A stretch of 64,000 nt of DNA. Source: Circinella umbellata (Eukaryota > Mucoromycota > Mucoromycetes > Mucorales > Lichtheimiaceae). The DNA is taken from NCBI GenBank assembly GCA_025093555.1, contig JAIWNF010000065.1, positions 1-64,000 on the forward strand, read 5' to 3'. Shown one piece after another: positions 55,590 through 64,000 of the stretch (the first letter of the stretch is position 1; each line of letters begins with the position of its first letter). Position numbers and translations under genes: made by a program. The notes below the pieces were generated by a model. It saw nothing but the letters and a program-made list of their open reading frames with translations. It was not told the DNA's origin and searched no databases.

Positions 55590-57990
55590 AAAGTCTTACT
55601 TAGACCAGTTTTTCGCAAGATAGTGTTGGCAAGGAAGTCCATAATTTCTTACAGTACTACGCCAACAGTTATCTGATTTCTTCTCATATTTATCACAGTT
55701 ATCTCATGCCAGTTTAGCTCCTGTAGCATTTAATTCAATACGAAGAAAGAAATGCGACTAAATATATCTTGCATCAAAAACATTCATGTTCCCTTAGATA
55801 GAGGCATATTGTGCTTTTCTTCAGGAAGTGGAATCTCATCAACGGCAATCTGTTACGTATAATATGTTTTTCTGAAAAAAAATTACCAAGTATTATACAA
55901 TGTTAATTTGTTTGCTACTTGTATACCAAGCTATGGAAAGTTGAATATCTAAAACTTGTTACCGTTCTTTGCATCATAGCATTAGTTGCCTTGACTGTCT
56001 TGAGAGGACTTCCGTAGTTTACGTTGTATCTTTGATTCTCCAATGCGTACTTCCACCCTCGATGTCGACCGTACGCCCACGTTAAGGAGGTTCCCAGCAA
56101 AATAAGCACTCCATTTATCTCTATACTTTAGACAACTATATATAATATATAAGATCGTGTAATCAATATTAGATCTGACATATTAAGCTAAGTTTCGCCC
56201 TTTTCGTTTATGACCTCTTCCTCTCTCTCAATCTATCTATACATGTTGTATTGGGATTACCCATTAAAGTACTCCATAATAGGGCTTCTTTCTTTACTTC
56301 TTGTACTCGGGCTCTTATCAAGGTTGCTATCACATACTTCACTTTCTTCTAGTTTCTTATCCTTTTCTGAGGTGTTGCTTTCTCCTGCTTCATCTACTTT
56401 TTTGTTTTCCTTTCTTTTTTTTTTTGGCTGGTGATTTTCTCGAGCATATGAGAACGCACCTTTACGGATGATTCTTTTGTAATCATCTACATCATCATTT
56501 AATGCGTCTTTATCTTTCTTGTTTACTTAAGTCATATTCTTGATTGCCTTTTTTACTTCTTGTATTTCTTCCCTTTTTGGTGGAAAGCAGCCACCGATAT
56601 TGCTACGCAAGTGTTGCTCCATGTCCCATCCACAAAAAATGTGTTTCGAATTGGAAAAATGACTCCTGATTACATTGGTCACAGCCAAACCATTGTCAGT
56701 TATAAAAATCTCAACATCACTGTTATATCAATAGAAATTTAAAATAAAAGGAGACGTAAATAAGTCAACGAGACCCAAAAGAACAATAATTGAACTTAAG
56801 TTTATTAAAATAAAATATTATCTCTACGTATTTATATGAATCTTATTATCAGTGGGATATATTGATATGTGTATACGTAAGATTTATATTTGTCATGGCC
56901 GTGTGGATTATAAATATAAGAATAATGATATTAAGATTAGACTTTAAGCGGTTGATGATATGATATATCTACACAGCTGTTATCTTATATCATTATAGAA
57001 GACAGACTTCTGTGTTCTTATAAATCATAGTCCAAATAGGGGAATACACGAAATGTCAGCAAAGCATAATTAAAGATACGCTATACTTTAATAATTAAAA
57101 TGACAAGTAATTATCTTTATGAATAATATGTGTTGGATACAACAATCACCATCCGGTCAAATAATGTTTCGCATTGTCTTGAGAACACAGTTGTACGACT
57201 TCTCCTTTTCATTTATAATAAATGCAGATGCAATTAATACATTTTGTGGTTTTAATGAAAAAACATGGGTCATACCAACAACATTAAGCAAAGGCATACG
57301 TATCATTCTCATTTGTCATATGTGCTGCATCCAAAACAATTATTTTATTAAGTCGTCGTGCTTTAGGTATACTTGCTCTATGCGTCATAAAGAGTAGGAC
57401 CAACTTAGTTTTTGTTACATCAGGCATGTATCCTGTAATATAAGTATCGTCAATAAGGTTTACAAATACTTGAATGAATCTTCCATGCTTTTCTTTCTCA
57501 TAAATCATTACTCGAAAGTTGTATAAGTCATTTTTCTTCATAATTGGCTCGTCATCATGGTTTAGTAGTTCTTGAAATATTTTTTGAGGCTTGATTGTGT
57601 TACTACTCATCGATGTGATTTGTTGCGTTACTGGAATTGTTTTCTTATAATGATGATGGTGGTATCATAAAATATAGGTACTTTATCCACTGCATGATTA
57701 TGTTCATCTTCATCACTAACTGTTTTTACTCCCCAATGTTGCTTCTCATGGTGCCATTTTACATACATGCCCCAGCTGCAGCCAATTTGCTTTGTAGTTC
57801 AATTTCTCTGTCGTGTTTGCTTGCTTACACCATGATTGCTGCGATTACGTTGACCATGTACACATTTGATATTTATTTCTCGCACATCGCTGTTCTGCAC
57901 CGATACTGCAAACTTGTAATTTCTCGCCACTTATTGATTTCGACCACAATTTCTTGTTTTTGCTCCAGTAAATCCTTGACCGATTAATTC
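55590..57990 (-). pseudogene. FAR1/MULE-type transposase, broken
   Basis: Collinear minus-strand blocks: a FAR1-like zinc-binding region (SLQYRCSDVREINIKCVHGQ...DEDEHNHAV, about 57930-57690), the first catalytic Asp in KIIVLDAAHMTNEND (near 57325), and after a frame change MPLLNVVGMTHVFSL. A further frame gives the second Asp block FITDNGLAVTNVIRSHFSNS and KHIFCGWDMEQHL (about 56720-56600). The C-terminal parts are KWSAYFAGNLLNVGVRSTSR (near 56120-56060) and a SWIM-type zinc finger CWRSTVRNYGLPCQHYL (near 55670-55620). At least four frame changes and stops are required. A Lys/Glu/Ser-rich insertion (about 56420-56230) and about 350 bp of non-coding DNA (56760-57110) interrupt the domain. It is a dead Mutator-like element transposase. 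Confidence 0.78.
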
Positions 57991-60489
57991 TTTCATTGGA
58001 GTAATGTAAACGATAATAATAGTGGATGTACGTAGTATTATAAAAGAATATGAGAATGTGAAAAATATAAGATTATGTCTCTTTTTTATTATTTTACAGA
58101 AATAAATAAAGAACGTTGGCAGGAGAAATAACAATAAAGTTCGTTTATATTACATTGTTTATACATTGAAATATATAGATATTTTATACCTGTATTACTA
58201 CGTACATGTTTTATTTTTATTTATTAATGACATTTTTTTTTGCTTGGTCGTTCGGTCATTCGGTTGTTTATAATGATAATATTTTATGAAAGCTCAATTA
58301 TTTAGATATTTCTTTATCAGCATGAGCAGATATAAGATAGAATTACGTTATTATTGACTGTATGACCCAACACATAAGACCTACAGCAATGTTTTGTTTC
58401 CTTGTTTAACATTTAGATAAACATAGTGTTTTTGATTGTATATATATTTGCTTTTTTATTTGTGTTAATGTGCATTTATTTGCTGAAACAGAGGAACACA
58501 GTCATTTCTATAACTATACTTTTGTTTGTCGTACAGTGCAACAAGCGCAAGATATCATGTACCTTCCTAGAAATGAAGATCTTCAGTTTTTAACAACAGC
58601 ATGTTCTTTTTCCTCAAAATATGTGATAGTCTGTAAGTATAGCGATTGTATACTTTTTAGCTACAGTTGTTGTTATTAGTCCCAGATTATGGTCAATACT
58701 ACTATTCATATGCCTTGCTGTATTATATTATGGTTGATTTATTATGATGAGTAAGAAAACCTGTCTTTCTGCACGAATTCATACCATGTAGAATGACGTT
58801 TGTTTTATTTGAAAGTACTTTTTTCATGTGACGTAAGTGAAACCTTTATACTTTTGATTCTATCGTTCTTGCTAGAAAGAGAAACAGATAAGTATTGATA
58901 AACCTCCACTTTTTTTTTTGTCTTGTAGCAAAAGAGACCTGTGCTGGACTGTTTTTATTTTATTTTCTTTGCTATTGTAATCTGATAATCACTGAGCTTA
59001 AAGGAAATTCAAGTGTGAGAAAATCAATTTTTAAAAAAAAACAAATAAGTAAACAAATATTTAAAAAGAGGTTCATATTTAAGGCTTACGCTTTCTGTCG
59101 AGTGAATAGCAAAGTATTGGGGCTTTATTAGTTGTAAATTATCATCGAGGCTCTGTCTTAATTGATTTTGGCCTGCGACTGAACAAATTATATAGAAATT
59201 CCAATGGCATTTTTAAGCGTGAGTCTTATTTGATAAACCACCCGCTAATAACTTATTTACTTCAGCTGATCCAAGCTTTTAACAGCAACCAGAGCTTACA
59301 AGCGAATGTTTTTTTTCATGTAGATTTGAGTTTTCATGTTGATTTTTGAATTTAAGGAACGACCACATTTGGCGAGGAAAGACAGGCGAAAGAGGAAAAG
59401 CAGTTAGTTTACGTACCCATTATCCTTATTTCTCTGTTCTCTATTCTTCTTTTTACTATTTATTTGGGCTACCTATCGTTAATGATATACCAAGTGACCA
59501 AGACATATTGAGTCATTATTAATAATTACATTAGCCTAAAAAAAATCAAGCAAAAAAAATATTATCATTCTATTGATTTTACTTTTTTTTTTGGAAATTT
59601 AATGATGGCCACGTGGCATTCCATAAAATTGTACACAATTTCTCTTTTGGTTTGTTATACTGATTGTTGGGTGTTTTTTTATTTCCTCTTGTAACTTTTA
59701 TTTCGTTTAAATTGAGCGAGAAAATGTTTATAGTGAATTTATTTTTTTCAATCGGATATCGAAGTGATTTGTCGAAGTATTCCGAATAGAAATATTAGGG
59801 AGCAATGTGGTGCATAGAAAACGTTGAACAATCATTAGAATTGGTTGTGAAGCAGGTAATAAAATAATTAAGAAAGATAAGCTAATGCAAAAACAATACT
59901 TGAAAAAACACTCTTTACTTGTTTTACAATACAACTTATATTGTGTAACCTAAGGTGGGCGGCAAAGTACACAAAAAGTTGAAAATCTACGTGAGAAAAC
60001 ACACCGCCTTTTTATACGTATTAAGTCAATGTTAGTATGTCATATTTCAAGATGCATACACTGTATATAAGATTATCTTAATAATTTATTTATTGGAATT
60101 AGCAACTTTGTTTAATTCATTATATATATATTACCAGGTATGAGTCGTATAAAACGGTAATTTAATTCTAAATAAACCAGATATTTTAAAATTTCTTGCA
60201 ACGCTACAAATGATTGTTTATTTGAGTTTATTAAGAGTTATAAAAGCCTGGTTTAGTATCTTGTTGCATGGTGACTACCTATTAATAACTCATTGAAGTA
60301 TTTAAGCGATATTACATAATGGAACAAGAAGTGGGATCGTACTAATAGAAGCTTACTTTCTATTGCTTTGGAAGATTCTGTTTTTTTACTCTTTTCTTAA
60401 AAAAAGTGACTTTTCAATGTCGATTGACTATATTGTAATAATAAATGGGGGATTTCTTTAATCTATTAAGAGAAGTTGATTTTTTATGG
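57991..60489. other. Long intergenic stretch, no gene recognised
   Basis: AT-rich with ORFs of at most about 80 codons (58470-58679 and 58895-59131 on +), none with a conserved motif I recognise. I see no RNA gene, terminal repeat or array. Confidence 0.45.
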
Positions 60490-60840
60490 TCGCATTATTC
60501 TTATCAGTATTGATCCATTATCTTTACCAAATCCAGAATCAGCATTAGATGTTAATAATGCTGATAATTCTAAATTTTATTTTAATATTCATTCAGAAAA
60601 TGAAGATAATGACTCAGTAACTATAGAAAATGAATAAGATTTAGATGATATTCGAGCTCTATATTCTAATAATTTTGATTCTAATAATGAAGAACAAGAC
60701 AATCCTAATATAAATACTGATTCCTATTTATTATTACAAGAGATGAGAAGACAATATATGGCGAAAAATTATACAAAAAAGGCAAGTGTAGAATATAGAC
60801 GAGCTTCGCAAGAACAATGGCATTGTTACAGAAGTTTTTT
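60490..60840 (+). pseudogene. Unrecognised coding-like fragment
   Basis: A plus-strand frame reads LPNPESALDVNNADNSKFYF, ENEDNDSVTIENE, a TAA near 60636, then DLDDIRALYSNNFDSNNEEQ and LLLQEMRRQYMAKNYTKKAS with VEYRRASQEQWHCYR before it breaks. An acidic region followed by a basic helix suggests the N-terminal part of a transposon protein (inference). Family unknown. Confidence 0.35.
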
Positions 60841-61459
60841 TTAAAAAGGAAACTCGTCATCTTTTTTAGTTTGATTGATGATCGTCATCGGTTTTTTAGG
60901 TTACACTAAATTCCAAGGGTCAGGAGTTTAAATACATGCATGCTCGTCATCTAAGAGTGGAAAACAAAGTGTTTAGACAATAATGCAAGGAAATGTTAAA
61001 CATTACTCTAGAAATTACTATTTTTTTTTTTTTTTTGGGGGGGGGGGATAAGAACAGTAAAAAAATAAAGTCGATATCGTTATTTTAAGTTTGACGTAAT
61101 TGAATCCTCAAAATTCTATCTATTCCTCTTTCTGTAACAGCTGACTTGAAATAAAAGCATGGTACATAAAATTCAAATTATTATTATGCAAAAAAGGAAA
61201 ATTATACATATAAAAAATATATTCAGACTTATTATTTACATGATAATGACGTTGATGTTTTGTTTGGAAGTTAATATAAGCTAAGAAGAAGTAAAAAGAT
61301 GATAAAAAAAAGACATATATGCAAGAAAAATGAATGGATGAAAAAAAAAAGACTGAAAGAATTGTGTCAAAAGGGTGATGGGGTTATTACTATGTTATTT
61401 ACTACTATAAAAAATTTTGTACACAAGATATGGTATAAGGTTAGTTACATATAATTTTT
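60841..61459. other. Intergenic, 3' side of bZIP gene
   Basis: AT-rich with an A/T-to-G homopolymer junction at 61021-61047 (about 17 T then 10 G). No gene is seen. It likely includes the bZIP 3' UTR. Confidence 0.4.
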
Positions 61460-62703
61460 TTAAAAAGTTTCTGGAGATGACCGATGGGAAGATGGAGGCG
61501 ATGATGATGATGATGGAAAGCCAGTATTCGTTTGATAATGATTCTCAGGATAACTCATTAATTCAGAAACGGTGTCGGCAGCAGCTGCAGCAGTAGAAGT
61601 GTGACCACCATTTCCCAATGTAAGTCTGGCAGATGAACGTTGCAAATATGTTTGCTATTATAATAAAATAAATAAATATACATACTCTTGATTAATCAAA
61701 CAAATTAAGAAGTAATTACGAAAAAAAAATCAATTTTTTTTGAGTTGTAATAACTTACCACCATAGTGCAATTACAGTCATTATGAGTCAATAATTGGTT
61801 ACGTAAGAACATGCTTTCTTCACGTAAATGAGCCAAACAATCTTGAAGCTCTTTATTTCGAGACGAAACTTTTTCGGATCGGATTTCAAGTTCTTGCATC
61901 CATTTCTTCTTCTTTTGACGACACTTTGATGCTAAAAAATAATAAATGGTAAGAAAAAAGTTAAATATGCATTTTAATTAATAATATTTGTTGTAATAAA
62001 TAAAGGGGAAAAAGAAGAACATGGATGACACATACCAGCGACTCTGTTACGTTCAAGTAGCTTTTTACGCTGCTCATGTTCCTCTTCGTCCTCATCAAAA
62101 TGCTCAGATGCTCGACGTTTACGACCAACTGTTGTTGAAGCTATTGTAGTAGTAGATTTTGGTGGTGATGGAGGAAGCTCAAGCTGCTGCGTTGTTGCTA
62201 TAGTATTTGTGGTACTAGTTTGAAGAGGAAGCCGCGACGAAATGTTGGTACTAATGGTAGGAGTACTTGTAGTGATGGCAGCATTGCTGGTGACAAAAGG
62301 AGTCTGATCAAATGACGATGGAATAGCAGGTGGAGTTGGAGGTTGACGGTATTGTTGTTTCATTGTTGGAATCAAGGGTACATGACTAGGATAGTAAGGT
62401 GTGGTAAAAACATGTTGTGCATAAGGGTGTTGCTCAGAAGTATTACTATGTTGCTGATTAGACCACGGAGGTGTTAGCGGCATACAACGGTTACTATTGT
62501 TGACTGGATCTTCATTAACAGGTGGAAAGTATCCAGCAGCATTGCATTCCAAGAGGAATCGGGTGGGTGTATTCAAAGGTGGTTGTTCTGAAAATCGAGT
62601 AACAAAAATAAATAATCCGGAGAGTTAATAATCAAAGATTTTAACGTTGGTTGTAGTCTGAACGGAATATTTCTTTTTTTTTCTTTTTTTTACCTGCATT
62701 CAT
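61460..62703 (-). CDS. bZIP transcription factor, ATF/CREB (Atf1-like), 4 exons
   Basis: Exons on the minus strand: 62703-62694, 62587-62036, 61931-61759 and 61654-61460, all GT...AG, giving 309 residues. The N-terminal half is Pro/Thr/Ser/Gln-rich, as in activation domains. The basic region spans the exon 2/3 junction: KKLLERNRVAASKCRQKKKK, with the N-x2-A-A-S-x-C-R signature. The leucine zipper follows (ELEIRSEKVSSRNKELQDCL then AHLREESMFLRNQLL) and ends in HNDCNC. The short segment after the zipper matches the fission-yeast Atf1 style (LLAHKDC). Such factors bind CRE-like sites in the nucleus and act downstream of stress MAP kinases in fungi. The tiny first exon (MNA) is supported by a good donor and acceptor. 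No lesion. It is divergent from the gene at 63572. Confidence 0.88.
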
Positions 62704-63571
62704 AGTGAGATTATTTTTGAAAGCAAATGGTTATTTTGATCCAACTTTTTGTCCAATGTATGTTGTCGAAAAAAAGTAGTAAGATTACAAAAGAAGAAGA
62801 AAAAGAAAAAGAGATAAAGAGAAAAAAAAAGTAAAAAAAAATCAGAACGAATTTATATTTCTTCTCCACTGAATATAAATATGTATACATGTATATATGC
62901 TGGGGTAAAGTTGGCTTCTTGTGTTGGGGGGGGGATTAAGTGTGTCCGCGCGCGTTTGGTAAATTCGGGATTTGGGGGGGGGACATTTGCTGCATTACAA
63001 TTGAGATTTCTAGTGATACCATGATGTAATTGGGTTTGTGAATTTGGATAGAGAGAAATCGAAGATTTCCTTTTGTAGGTCTGTGCTGATATCATGACAG
63101 CTCAATGAACATCGTTTTACCTCTCCCCCCAAAGGTAAAAGGGCTCCCGAGGCGCCTTTTATTATTACTGCTATTACAATAGCACTGAAATAAAAAAAAT
63201 TACTCGTATTCTATTTCTCATATATTCAACAACTGACTGGAGAAGACTGTTGCTGATACTTTTTGTATATATAATTTCCGTTTAAAAAAGAACGTTAGAT
63301 TGAATAGTACGAGAAATACTGGCAGACAAAAGAGACTTGTATATAAATACGGCCGTAGTTTTTTTTCTAAATGCTTTTTTTGTTATTTTCTTTTTCTCAC
63401 TCGTTATCGGAATTTGTAGTAAGTGCGCTACTTTTTTATTGTTGGGGGGAGGAAGAAAGGAAAGACGAAGGAGAATATTAAGGCGATTTGTGGTGCATGT
63501 AAGAAAAAAAAAAGGGATGCCTTATTAATTGATTTAGGTAATCTATCAGACAGAAAAAAGAATAGCAAAAC
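62704..63571. promoter_or_regulatory. Divergent intergenic region between bZIP gene and right-edge gene
   Basis: 868 bp between opposite starts. It has G-runs (62924-62935 and 62974-62982), a C-run (63124-63131) and a GCGCGCG at 62947-62954. Purine-rich tracts precede the bZIP start. Small ORFs here (62853-63095 -, 63337-63528 +) show no conservation. Confidence 0.45.
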
Positions 63572-64000
63572 ATGGCACAACAGACCACATCAGTCACTCA
63601 TGTCACCAATGCGATTCCTAAAGATGAAAAAGTTTTCCCACCTACTTGGAAAACGGACCATTATATTCATCATCAGCCAAATGATCCATCAACATTACAA
63701 CAACAAAACAATTTTTCACCCTATTATGCAGCATCAGCATCAGCGGCAGCGGCAGCGGCAGCAGCAGCTGCTGCTGCTGCTTCTAACAATAGCAGTAATA
63801 ACGGTGGTTTTCGAGTACGTCAACATCCTCCTCCATCTTATCTTCAACAACAACAGCAGCAGCAACAACAACAATACCACATGCCTTCTCAAGCCCCTCC
63901 TCCACATCCACAAGGAAACACTCAGCATCACAATACCCAATACTACTACCCAAACTATTCCCACGGATACCTACAACAAAATATGATGGATCCACAGCCA
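63572..64000 (+). CDS. Ala/Gln/Pro/His-rich protein, 5' part (runs off edge)
   Basis: The frame from ATG 63572 stays open for 143 codons to the end of the window. It starts MAQQTTSVTHVTNAIPKDEK, then VFPPTWKTDHYIHHQ, an Ala run (about residues 55-68, coded by mixed GCA/GCG/GCT), Ser/Asn, a Gln run (about residues 92-101), and a Pro/His/Tyr/Gln-rich stretch. Such low-complexity N-termini occur in fungal transcription regulators, but no domain is reached within the window, so I do not name it. The other two frames across this DNA also lack stops for long stretches because of repeats. The ATG-led frame is preferred for its clean start and amino-acid variety. Confidence 0.6.
   Translation, partial: MAQQTTSVTHVTNAIPKDEKVFPPTWKTDHYIHHQPNDPSTLQQQNNFSPYYAASASAAAAAAAAAAAAASNNSSNNGGFRVRQHPPPSYLQQQQQQQQQQYHMPSQAPPPHPQGNTQHHNTQYYYPNYSHGYLQQNMMDPQP

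Noticed and set aside
62853..63095. 80-codon minus-strand ORF upstream of the bZIP gene
   Set aside because: It spans G-runs and non-conserved sequence. It is more likely 5' leader, and no splice to the bZIP first exon is evident.
63423..63535. CGACKKKKR stretch as a Zn2Cys6 zinc cluster start
   Set aside because: Only two cysteines are present, the frame differs from the downstream gene and no splice link is seen.
63740..63986. Leu-rich and Val-rich ORFs at the right edge
   Set aside because: Other-frame readings of the Ala/Gln repeat-coding DNA of the gene starting at 63572.

Overview
The window looks like a repeat-rich, AT-rich (roughly one third G+C by eye) contig from an early-diverging filamentous fungus, most likely Mucoromycota. 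The reasons are short introns of about 50-110 bp with GTAAGT...TAG signals, a fungal-type GINS Psf1, an Atf1-type bZIP factor, and transposase families with a zinc-finger plus Tnp2 layout. The organism assignment is inference. Only three genes look like ordinary host genes: PSF1 (51655-52269, +), a bZIP factor (61460-62703, -) and a low-complexity Ala/Gln/Pro-rich protein that runs off the right edge (63572-64000, +). Almost everything else is mobile DNA at different stages of decay.

Region by region. 0-1.7 kb: 3' part of a LINE. 1.7-2.5 kb: decayed Tnp2-like fragment. 2.77-5.12 kb: complete pogo/Tigger-like element with an unbroken four-exon transposase. 5.5-5.9 kb: Tourist-like foldback MITE. 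6.2-9.3 kb: an unknown broken gene and a Tc1 element inserted in a Helitron remnant. 10.9-15.8 kb: Tnp2-like transposase pseudogene and a convergent partner gene (element E). 16.6-19.5 kb: truncated CACTA-like element A. 20.3-23.9 kb: a 15-bp minisatellite field holding a 403-bp MITE. 24.1-37.2 kb: a gene split by an 11.8-kb near-perfect palindrome made of two inverted copies of CACTA-like element B. 37.3-40.2 kb: CACTA-like element C, cut by a hAT element (40.2-50.5 kb). That hAT carries a full-length CACTA-like element D (42506-48399) nested inside its own transposase gene. 50.5-51.2 kb: Gln-rich pseudogene. 53.4-55.4 kb: decayed remnant F. 55.6-58.0 kb: FAR1/MULE transposase pseudogene.

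The most interesting system is the family of two-gene CACTA-like elements (A, B, B', C, D). Each has a zinc-finger Tnp2-type transposase and, head-to-head across about 200-370 bp, a second gene for a protein of 305-367 residues with no family I recognise. The second genes share an unusual design. There is one long first exon ending just after a Cys/Tyr-x-x-x-Trp motif, then several micro-exons of 30-78 nt whose lengths are multiples of three, with every modelled intron in phase 2. Exon skipping would therefore always keep frame. In all five copies the second gene is open, while each transposase is truncated or carries stop or frameshift lesions. Elements C and D share the terminus CACCATGGGAA, and D has a GTA target duplication, which places them in the CACTA (EnSpm) group.
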